A DNA stretch of 64,000 nucleotides. Source: Luidia sarsii. Its lineage: Eukaryota > Echinodermata > Asteroidea > Paxillosida > Luidiidae. The DNA lies in contig OX465107.1 in NCBI GenBank assembly GCA_949987565.1, positions 11,041,721 through 11,105,720 on the forward strand, in the 5' to 3' direction. A program made the translations under genes and the position numbers. The notes beneath the pieces are model-generated. The model had not been told where the DNA came from, did no database searches, and saw only the letters and a list, made by a program, of their open reading frames with translations. Below are positions 23,165-31,374 of the stretch, in pieces. Position 1 is the first letter of the stretch, and each line of letters starts with the position of its first letter.

Positions 23165-23990
23165 AGAACTCACGTTGACTGCTCACCAGGAGTTGAATCT
23201 TCCAATAGGTCATCACTTTTTGAACTTGCTGATTACTTACATCTGACTCAACTTGTTTCAGACGTTACCCGTCCATCACCTAATAACCCGTCCATGAGTT
23301 CCATAATTGACCCTGTATTTACCAACAAGCCCGGTTGTGTAACTCAAGTTCACACTGCTCCAAACCCCGTTTTCAGTGATCACCATGGTGTCAAATTTGA
23401 CTTCCGTGCTAACCGTGCACTACCTACTCCTGCAATTATTGTACGGCAGTTCCTGACTTACAACAACCCTGCACATGTTCAACACTTAAATGACCTTCTA
23501 CACTATGCCCTATGGGATCTTTTCATCGACAAAGATGACATCGAGTAAAAGTGGGAATGCTTCTTAGATGTCGTGGATGCTGCAGTCACATTATCAAGTC
23601 CCTTCCTGTAGGGAAAGCATCTGATCCTGACGGTGAAAGTGCTGTTTTTTGCATAATACTGTATCTTCCTTGTCTCCCATCCTTTACAAAAACATTTCAG
23701 AATTCCCTTGAAAATAGTAAACTTCCTAAAAGTTGGAAACTTGCTAATATTTCCCCAGTCTTTAAATCAGGCGACCGTTCCCTTGTAACTAACTATAGGC
23801 CCATTTCCCTCACGTCACTGGTCAGCAAGCTCATGGAAAGAGTATAATCAAATGGTATAAATATGCAGATTTAAGATAAAAATCTTTTCTTCCAAACCCA
23901 ACATGGTATTGTTGCCCATAGGTCATGTGTGACCCAGCTTAATGTTCACGATGCCTGGGCATCCATCTTAAAGCCCGTTGCACACTAGAC
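23165..23990 (+). pseudogene. Non-LTR retrotransposon: endonuclease end and first part of reverse transcriptase
   Basis: The 23063-23548 frame contains the C-terminal part of an APE-type endonuclease: LHLTQLVSDVTRPSP, IIDPVFTNKPG and the SDHHGVKFDF motif (the catalytic S-D-H). The 23551-23850 frame has the start of a jockey/CR1-like RT: VGKASDPDG, SWKLANISPVFKSGD and NYRPISLTSLVSKLMERV. Stops and frame changes separate the two, and the RT breaks off into unrelated sequence at about 23990. In life this element nicks target DNA and primes reverse transcription there; this copy is dead. Confidence 0.85.
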
Positions 23991-24240
23991 AAAATCGCCG
24001 AGGTCCCTGGCAATGAAATCGCAACCATGTCATGAAATCGCAAATCTGTGGTGTGTGCAAGTGACCCTTGCGAAACAAATCGCCAGGGACCTTGGTTTTT
24101 GATCTCCGAGGTCCAGGCCTCCTACAAAATTTCGCACCCTTGTCAAAATCGCCGAGATCGTGTGTGTGAAACGTGAACAGTGTTCGTAACCACGGACCCT
24201 GGTTTGGGCAGGGACACTGGGCATGCGCACTGCGCGTGTT
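23969..24240. mobile_element. MITE-like insertion in the LINE
   Basis: A segment starts AAAGCCCGTTGCACACTAGAC and carries several internal copies, in both orientations, of an AAATCGCCGAGGTCC / CCAGGGACCTTGG-type motif. It sits exactly where the RT coding sequence is interrupted. The right boundary and any target duplication could not be fixed. Confidence 0.45.
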
Positions 24241-24766
24241 TATGTTTGGAACAAGACTTGTTATAGCTACGCTGGTAATCTCCGTCTACCACTCCTGGTG
24301 AAAAACAATGCTTCCGATCGGCACTGTGTTCACCCCATTATTATCCCAATCTATATCATGGTTTCGGTAGTAAAATAAATTGTACTTTTTTGTAGCGTAA
24401 CCGTCTCACTAATAGTTCTGGAAGTTCCGATCAGGCTTGAGCCTAGCGCAGCGTGATCGTAGTCGTAACTCGTATGCAGCCATGCGGTCACTGTGCACGT
24501 GCACTTTGCAGTATACAGTGTGTGCAAAGACGTGTTGTGTCATGTCACAAGTGCCGCGCGTAGGCTGGCTTCGGCCCTACTGCTCCTGTAGTGTCACTAC
24601 AGGTTTACATAGAGGCGGAAACCACACCTAGACTTGCCAACCTCGCTAACGTCGCGAAGGGAAATCGGTCATAACTAAAAAAAAAATAGTAATACGCTAC
24701 TCGTCGTTTGTCTCCGAATGTTGTTTCAGCGTAGTTTAATATTATTCCCTTCATTATTATTGTGGT

Positions 24767-25578
24767 ATGAATGGTGGTGTGAATAGAAAGAAGGGGAATA
24801 CAGGCTTCAATTTGAGGGTAAAATTTGGACGGCGTTTGACTCCTTTTTTCTCTCCGTCATTTTGGCTCGATCTACCGCGGCCGCACGGATCAACTTTGCA
24901 ATTTTCGACTTCCGATATCTCAAGAAATGTCGCTTATATATTTTGTTTATATATATTGTTTATTATTATTTAAAGACATAAAGTAACATGGCCCAATAGG
25001 CTTTTATAAAAAATGAAAAAAATAAAAGGGCAGCTAGGGAAAGTACCAAGAAGGATGAAATGTGTCTCTTGAGTGACATTGGGAAGGTCATAACTGAAGA
25101 AGCAGTGAGAAAGAGGATTGTGGAGTTTTTTTAAACGTCACAGAAGAAGACATCAACCAGACCAGTTTTTAAGCATAAATTATGAATGATTTGAGGAAAG
25201 TGTTAGAAGCAGTGTCGGAAAAAAAAGATGAACCCCAAAAAAAAATCCAGAGAAGAATTTTACAGTGCCACACAGCATTTTGAGTTATTTTAAGAATTTA
25301 TTTTACGTTTGGCTTTACTGGGACACTTTACTAAATACCACCGTCGAAAATAGGTGACGATGCTTACTGCGCGTTGCGCCGTGGACATCAACAAAACCGG
25401 GTAATCTTACGGAAGTGACAGGCTTGATCAACATTCTACATGATTATTCTAATGGGCTGTGGTGTGGAGAAAGTGACTGAGACCTCTTTTAGTGTGATAC
25501 TTTCGTTCACATTGGTCAGCTTGAAGAAAAGTTCTTATATCGTCGAAAACCGGTAACTGGAGGATACACTTCGTGCTA
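24767..25578 (+). mobile_element. MITE family E, copy 2 (partial or divergent)
   Basis: From about 24940 to 25578 this matches, in inverse orientation, 40905-41540. Shared landmarks are GGGCAGCTAGGGAAAGTACC, GTGACATTGGGAAGGTCATAAC and the end CGTCGAAAACCGGTAACTGG. The 24767-24940 part is a diverged version of the other end. It separates the two halves of the LINE RT. Confidence 0.75.
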
Positions 25579-25879
25579 CATGTGATTGGTCTTTTTACCC
25601 GGACACTGGGGTAAGCAAGGAAACACAACGGTATTTAATATTGTTTTATAAAACCCTGTTGGCTACGTGAGTGCATGTAGGCCTATGTTTTTATCGACTG
25701 GGGTTATTGTGTATTTTGTTTCAGGGTCGACTCCATACTATAGCTCGAGGGTCGACTTGACTGAGAGTCTTTTCGAGTCAGCACTATACCGATGCAACGT
25801 ATTAATAAATGAATCCATGAAAGTCAGAATCAGCAGACCGGTATACCAGCGTCCCTTCCTTTAATTAGGGGGCGGACCC

Positions 25880-26800
25880 CGCTCCTGTGAGCTTCAGTTT
25901 TTCGGTTTGTGTGTGAAATGGGCTCTATCCCCCGACAAAAAGCCGTTGATCGGATGCCTCATCGATTGTTGACTAAACTTTCCTCAATGTACAACATTAT
26001 GGGAGCTCTTTGGAGATGGGTCAAGGATTTTCTGGTTGATCGTCAACAAAGGGTACAAAGGGTACACTTCCTTGGGGGAACATCTGGATGTGCCCATGTT
26101 CGTTCGGAGGTTACACAGGGGAGTGTGCTTGGCCCCCTAATGTTAAACTTGTTCATTAATGACATCACTTTCAGCTTGAAATCACATTGTGTCTTGTTAT
26201 TTTGTAGATGACATCTTAATTTATCAGTCAATTAAATCTATTTCTGATGTAACTGTTCTTAAGCAAGACATAGAAAAGCTGTATAGCTGGTGTACTGATA
26301 ATGGAATAAATTTAATTGTCTCTAAATCCAAGGTTATGCATGTCACAAGAAAACGTGATTTAAGCCTGCCTGTTTATATGTAAGGTCAATCTCAATTACC
26401 GTATCAATAATTAGTTCAATCAGGTACCTTGGTGTAACTCAATTAACCTGGAATGATCACATTAAGGATGTTACTTCTCGTGCCAATAGAATGTTAGGAT
26501 TAATTAGGACTGTTGCATTTAATTCCTCCGTTGTTGCTTGTTGTATAAGAGTCTTGTTCTTCCTGTGTTGGAGTATGGGATTCCATGTTGGTTACCTCAC
26601 ACTCTGATGCAGGAGGAGGCTCTTGAACGCATCCTTGGCCAACAAATTGGAGAAAATAATGCCATACACTGACTGTGACAGACTTCATACTCTTAACTGG
26701 TCCTCCTTATCAAATCGCCATAATAATTAAACTATCTTCTTGCATGTCAAATGTCTTTTGAACATCATCAAATGTGAAGCGGTTTTTAGAAATATGAGTG
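25880..26800 (+). pseudogene. Non-LTR retrotransposon: second part of reverse transcriptase
   Basis: Frames at 25909-26211 and 26189-26395 give the RT palm and thumb: VTQGSVLGPLMLNLFINDI, then VDDILIYQS (the FVDD catalytic motif, with the F in the overlapping frame), then IEKLYSWCTDNGINLIVSKSK. The segment from 26440 to about 26700 shows, across several frames, the usual C-terminal LEYGIPCWLPHT-type region. It continues the RT interrupted at 23990. Its 3' end runs straight into Penelope-like sequence near 26800 without a poly(A) tail. Confidence 0.85.
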
Positions 26801-26805
26801 TTAAC

Positions 26806-27355
26806 CATAGGCCATAGGTCTACTATCAAAACCGGTAAAATGGACACCCCTGTTGGGTATCACTTCAATCTCCCTGATCATTCGATATCAGATATGAGTG
26901 TACTGGGCATAGAATCACTTGGTCACCGTAGTAATGCTGTCCGTCTTAGCCGTGAGAAAATGTGGATGAAGCGTCTTCGGACTATTCAACCACATGGTCT
27001 CAACATCCAGGAGGGTAATGACTAACACCATGCAGCTTTCTGATAATCCTTCTTTTGTGTTCAGTCCTTCACACTTCTCTCTTTGATCTTTCCCCCTTTT
27101 CCCACTAATCCCTACCCTACTCCTTGCCCTTCTCTTTGATCTTTCCCCCTCTTCTCACTAATCCCTACCCTACTCCTTGCCCTTCCCTTTGATCTCTCCC
27201 TACCAGCTTCACTCTTTGTCCTTTGTTTCTCATCCGTGTCCTATTCACTCTCCCCCCCCCCTTCCTTCGTGTAAATGGATCTGTTTTGTCCTTGTCACTC
27301 TGCCTTTGAGAAAGGTCCTGCTAGGATCGAAACGTCAGGCCCACTAAATTTTAAG
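26806..27355 (+). pseudogene. Penelope-like element 3' end: GIY-YIG endonuclease tail and hammerhead remnant
   Basis: The frame to 27025 reads GKMDTPVGYHFNLPDHS, then LGIESL and REKMWMKRLRTIQPHGLN. These are the conserved C-terminal residues of the PLE GIY-YIG-type endonuclease. A pyrimidine-rich tandem stretch (27050-27250, repeated CTTTGATCTTTCCCCCT) follows, and then a hammerhead-like fold (27302-27340). Related minus-strand fragments at 29385-29570, 30300-31320 and about 39405-39480 show it is a repeat family. Confidence 0.8.
27302..27340 (+). ncRNA. Degenerate hammerhead ribozyme (PLE)
   Basis: Stem I is GCCT pairing with AGGC. The first core box reads TTGAGAA where CTGANGA is required. 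Stem II is GGTCC/GGATC. The second box GAAAC and cleavage triplet GTC are intact. Substitution of the first C and of the catalytic G in the first box predicts loss of self-cleavage. The same architecture recurs at 60610-60648 and, more decayed, at 30307-30345 (-). Confidence 0.7.
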
Positions 27356-28160
27356 ACATTTAAACATGTGTATGTTAGAACCCAGTCCTTACACCTAAAT
27401 GCAGTCAACAGATTTCTTAGGCTTTGGTCAGCCTTGTCAGTTGAATTCCGAAACTCCTTGATTTTAACTTCCTTCCTTTAACGCCCAAATACACAATCCG
27501 TGAAGGGATGGACCAAGACGAAAATAAACCCAAGAAAGACCGACTCAAATTAGCTACCAAATTCACCCCCAAACCAACAAGTCTCACGCTAATCTGGGAA
27601 TATAAGTTACAGCGCAGATATACGACCCCTGTCACAAACACGGAAACAAGTTAACCGAAACTTACAGTCTTCACAGCTTTCGACGACGTGACGAAGACTG
27701 ACCTGAATTAAACATTCCCGCGGTATAAATACTGCTCGCATGCGAGACGTATGCCTCGATGCTATTGGCTGAATAACACCCCGTGCTCTGAATTCTATGC
27801 AAAGTAAGAAATCGTGAATAACTGTTATAACAATACATTGAGCGAAAAAAAGCGCGCGGCTAAAGATTCCAACGGGACAAAGACCGGCCTGGTAGTCACA
27901 CACCAAACTCCAAGAATAACCGCGAAGAGACACGCGGGCAAAAAACCTTAGCGGCAACGACTACACCTTCTGAAAGTATTGTCTGTATTTGTGTACAACA
28001 TGTATGTTTGTGATGGCTGAATAAATAATAATAATAATAATAAATCGTCGTCGTCATCTTGCGAGTGCGTAGATTATGGTTTCGCAGTTTTTTTCTTCTT
28101 TTTTGAATCCCGACATCTGCGTATTTCAAATTCGAACAAAAATAATAAAAGAAAACATAA
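27356..28160. other. Unassigned sequence downstream of the PLE
   Basis: No gene was recognised. It contains an (AAT)n microsatellite at 28020-28042 and a CpG-richer segment at 27640-27960. The open frame at 27607-27957 (-) carries no recognisable family motif. Confidence 0.35.
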
Positions 28161-28290
28161 CTGAACTTTTCAACAAATCGAACAATGGCAAAGAAACTTT
28201 GACTGGATCGAGATTTGAACCCGAGATTTGAACCCTTTGAGTAGCAGCGCTCTCACCATCTGATATATCAGATTTAACCATTAACTGCAG
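28160..28290 (-). repeat. tRNA-derived SINE
   Basis: On the minus strand it reads an A-box-like part, GAGAGCGCTGCTACTCAA, then GGGTTCAAATCTCGATCCAGTCAAAGTTTC and the family tail. A short duplication around the B box (GAGATTTGAACCC twice) is visible. Confidence 0.65.
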
Positions 28291-28299
28291 TATATCTCC

Positions 28300-29384
28300 A
28301 GGGATCAACCCCCCACACTTTTATATATAGGTTTTCCCGGCCAATTTCAGCAAAATAATGTTCATTTTCGTCAAAGTGCATTCAGATTCGGACAGGTCTT
28401 TCAAATATGTGAACATTCGGGGTTTTTTTGCCCTTTTTCACATTCTATTTCGTTTTCTTGCATTCAATATTGTTGCTTTACCATTCAGGTTCGTCTCATG
28501 GCGTTCTATTTCGTTTATAGACGTTTATTTGACTATCGGTGGAATCAAATTAAAAGCCACAGACGCGTGCACGGTTTTTTTTGTCTGCGCGTGCTTTTCT
28601 TTCGTTTTCAGTCACTCTATATATTTGGCACCTTAGCCTTTAGGGCCAATGCTTCTTTGCTGAAATTGGCTGGGAAAACCTATATTAAGTTGCAAACAAC
28701 CGATTTTACTAAACCTGGATACAGCAGCTCGGGGATCACACAAAGTGGACCACACCTGTATTTTAATTTCGGGTTATAAATAGCCTAATCTGTCAAAGAA
28801 TCACCATTTCGAAAATGCTCATGAACGTCACCCAAAGTTATGGTTAATCTGAAGCATGTGTATTTTCCGACATGCTTACGCAGGCTACAGCCGCCGTCGT
28901 GTACGATGTGTCGATTTATCATTCCTATTATGTCATCACTCAGCAGGTTTTCATGATCCTCGTTGTGTCACCACTGTGAAATATTCTGCAGCCCAAAAGT
29001 GTATCAAATGCCCACTCCACCATTCACCGTCAAGGGATTATTAATCCCAACAAAAGATAAATATTTAAGGGTTATTTCTGGGTTATATTTGACGCCATCT
29101 TATTGTTTGGCCCTTATAAGGAATACTTAAGACATCAGGTTTGGAAACCGCGCCAAATCTACTCATATGTCTTTATCGATATACAATTCTGTTACAAGTT
29201 GAGTGCTTACGGGAAATGAAGCGAGACGTACCTGTTCGGCTGTCTCGTTCATGACCGTGTCATGCAGATAAAAGGAATATAAACAGATAAAGTGAGGGCG
29301 CTATTTCATAATGTGCTACATACCACGTATAGCCATATAGCTCTAATTAAACTAGAGTTCGCACTCTCCATATAGAGCCAGGAC
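28300..29384. other. Unassigned intergenic DNA
   Basis: T-rich with CATTTTCGT and CATTCAG motifs. The overlapping open frames at 28358-28779 have no recognisable domain. Confidence 0.3.
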
Positions 29385-29570
29385 ACTCATATCTATTCCC
29401 AGGACACTCATATCTAATATCGAATGAGCAGAGAGATTGAATTGATATCCGACAGGGGTGTCCATTTTACCGGTTTTGATAGTAGATCTATGGCCATAGA
29501 TTTTTTGTAGGGTGTTTTTGGTCTCGCGTACATATTGAACATTAAAAACTCTACAGGAGATGAGGTAGGC
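29385..29570 (-). pseudogene. Penelope-like element fragment: start of GIY-YIG endonuclease
   Basis: On the minus strand it reads VQYVRETKNTLQ, IYGHRSTIKTGKMDTPVG, and QFNLSAHSILDMSVL. This is the N-terminal half of the domain whose C-terminal half lies at 31190-31320. The fragment stops at an AGATATGAGTGTCC motif that is duplicated at the breakpoint (29385-29420). Confidence 0.75.
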
Positions 29571-29631
29571 CTATATAATTATGTTTGAGGTGGTACATGT
29601 TATAGAGACATAGGTCATGTGGGTTGTGGCA

Positions 29632-30090
29632 CTGGGGATGGCAGGGCATGGCAGGGCATGGCAGGGCATGGCAGGGCAGGGGAGACAGGCTGGGAGGGCA
29701 GGGCAGGGCAGGCCACGGCATGGCATGGCAGGGCAGGGCATGACAGGGCAGGGCCGGGTGACAGGGGAGGGCAGGGCATGGCAGGGCAGGGGAGACAGGC
29801 TGGGAGGGCAGGGGAGGGCAGGGGAGACAGGAGAGGGCAGGGCAGGGCATGGCAAGGCAGGGGAGGGCAGGGCAGGACAGCGCAGGGGAGTGCAGGGCAG
29901 GACAGCGCAGGGGAGGGCAGGGCAGGACAGCGCAGGGGAGTGCAGGGCAGGACAGCGCAGGGGAGTGCAGGGCAGGACAGCGCAGGCCCGGGGAGCCGGC
30001 ATGGGACGGCAGGACAGGACAGCGCAGGGAAGGGCATGAGAGGGCAGGGAATGGCTGGAGAGGGCAGGGCACGAGAGGGCAGGGGAACAA
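29632..30090. repeat. G-rich GGCAGGGCA satellite array
   Basis: A tandem array of short units (GGGCAGG, GGCATGGCA, GACAGCGCAGGGGAGTGCA). All frames are open on both strands simply because the repeat lacks stops. The strong strand asymmetry (G-rich top strand) could favour quadruplex formation. It is not coding. Confidence 0.9.
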
Positions 30091-30299
30091 TTCGTTCCAA
30101 CGAAAAAAAAAAACAATTCGTGTGAACGAAATAACAAATCGTGCGAACGAAATAACAATTCGTGCGAACGAATTAATAACTGGAGAAAAAAATGCGACAT
30201 TGTCCCTTCCGGGCTTCATAATGTTATAACAATAATTGACATACAAAAATGTTGCAAACTGCTTACTGACTAAAATTACCAAAATGCAAATCTCAAAAT

Positions 30300-30436
30300 T
30301 TAGTGAGCCTGACGTTTCGATCCTAGCAGGACCTCTCTTAAAGGCAGAGTGACAAGGACAAAACAGATACATGTACACGAAGGAAGGGGGAAGAGAGTGA
30401 ATAGGACACAGATGAGAAACAAAGGACAAAGGACAC
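30300..30436 (-). repeat. PLE 3' terminal segment, degenerate hammerhead (30307-30345)
   Basis: This is the reverse complement of the 27.25-27.35 kb PLE terminus. It holds a hammerhead-like fold with intact GAAAC, GTC and stem I, but its first core box is TTAAGAG. The minus-strand continuation below 30306 matches the sequence downstream of the 60.6 kb copy (GCATTTTGGTAATTTTA), so all are one family. Confidence 0.7.
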
Positions 30437-30439
30437 GTT

Positions 30440-30479
30440 CTCCTGATGACGGCCGGAGCATACTGGTCGAAACGTCGAG
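30440..30479 (+). ncRNA. Hammerhead ribozyme, intact core
   Basis: CTGATGA (30443-30449), a short stem II (GGCC/GGTC with a 10-nt loop and one unpaired C), GAAAC (30469-30473) and the cleavage triplet GTC (30474-30476). Immediate stem I is CTC/GAG. Helix III is minimal, as is typical of hammerheads described in Penelope-like elements. All invariant core residues are present, so self-cleavage after position 30476 is plausible. Whether stem I extends beyond 3 bp through an internal loop is not clear from the sequence. Confidence 0.7.
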
Positions 30480-30489
30480 TTACCACTCA

Positions 30490-30510
30490 GGTTCTTTTCA
30501 GAACCACACC
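30490..30510 (+). promoter_or_regulatory. Histone mRNA 3' stem-loop-like hairpin
   Basis: GGTTCT-TTTC-AGAACC forms a 6-bp stem with a UUUC tetraloop followed by ACACC. This matches the shape, size, loop and 3' A/C flank of replication-dependent histone pre-mRNA 3' ends. A purine-rich TTTAAGAGA about 12 nt further resembles a histone downstream element. No histone coding sequence is nearby. Confidence 0.5.
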
Positions 30511-30765
30511 TCTTCTTTAAGAGACCTTATACATGGTGACCTTATGCATGGTGTCACCGCAAACCTTCCAATATTGATTAACCAACCATGCAAAGCCTGA
30601 AGTCTTATTTATTTAAAGGACAAAGAGTAAATTAGCTGGTAGGGTGAAATCAAAGGGAAGGGCAAGGAGTAGGGTAGGGATTAGTGAGAAGAGGGGAAAG
30701 ATTAGAGAGAGAAGTGTGGAGGAGTGAACACAAAAGAAGGATTATCAGAAAGCTGCAAGGTGTTA

Positions 30766-31183
30766 AGGCCGCCGCACACGAGAGCTATCTGGTGAGCAAA
30801 ATTTTTCTCGAGGTCGTTAGCTCAGCACGTAGCTCTCGTGTGCGCGGCACTTTTGGTGAGATTGCTGCCTCAAAACTCATCGTGAGCGGCGACTTGAGCT
30901 ACGTGCTGAGCAAAAAATAACAACTGGCCAATAAAAGCGCACGCTCTGTTCACGTGATGGCTTTCCAAAATATATGTTTTGCTCAGCACGTAGCTCAAGT
31001 CGCCGCACACGATGAGTTTTCATCCACGAGAGGCGAAACAAATCAAACATGATAGATATTGGTCTCACGGCCTCTTTGAGGCAGAAATCTCACCAAACGT
31101 TCAGTGCACACGAGAGCAACGTGCAGAGCTAACGACCTCGAGATATTTTTTTCTTAGCAGATAGCTCTCGTGTGCGGCGGCCT
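30766..31183. mobile_element. Harbinger-type MITE (418 bp) with TTA target duplication
   Basis: The ends AGGCCGCCGCACACGAGAGC and GCTCTCGTGTGCGGCGGCCT are perfect inverted repeats. TTA occurs on both sides (30763-30765 and 31184-31186). The related PLE at about 27018-27030 gives the empty site, with a single TTA. A 3-bp TWA duplication is characteristic of PIF/Harbinger elements. The interior contains further inverted copies of the TAGCTCAGCACGTAGCTC motif, and no transposase. Confidence 0.85.
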
Positions 31184-31189
31184 TTAGTC

Positions 31190-31322
31190 ATTACCCTCCT
31201 GGTTGTTGAGACCATGTGGTTGAATAGTCCGAAGACGCTTCATCCACATTTTATCACGGCTAAGACGGACAGCATTACTACGGTGACCAAGGGATTCTAT
31301 GCCCAATACAGTCATATCTGTA
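31190..31322 (-). pseudogene. Penelope-like element fragment: end of GIY-YIG endonuclease
   Basis: The reverse complement closely matches 26890-27020 (LGIESLGHRSN, MKRLRT). It starts abruptly at the AGATATGA motif (31317-31322), the same motif at which the complementary fragment at 29.4 kb ends. It lies only about 50 bp from the Wnt9 stop codon. Confidence 0.75.
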
Positions 31323-31368
31323 TATTACATATTATGACTGAAAGAGGAGAATTAAGAAATATCAACAT

Positions 31369-31374
31369 TTTATT
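31369..31374 (-). terminator. AATAAA overlapping the Wnt9 stop codon
   Basis: The final Lys codon and TAA stop of Wnt9 read AAATAAA on the minus strand, so a canonical poly(A) hexamer overlaps the stop. If it were used, the 3' UTR would be only tens of bases long. Use is unproven. Confidence 0.3.

Larger units (their letters stand above)
30437..30607 (+). mobile_element. Hammerhead-bearing insertion in the PLE
   Basis: Comparison with the 27.05-27.28 kb PLE copy shows about 170 bp of extra sequence here, placed within the CTTTGTCCTTTG run. It contains the hammerhead (30443-30476) and the histone-type hairpin. No protein is encoded. Confidence 0.6.

Noticed and set aside
29551..30486. Pro/Ala/Leu-rich and Gly/Gln-rich proteins
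   Set aside because: By-products of the GGCAGGGCA satellite. The N-terminal part is PLE terminal sequence, not a gene.
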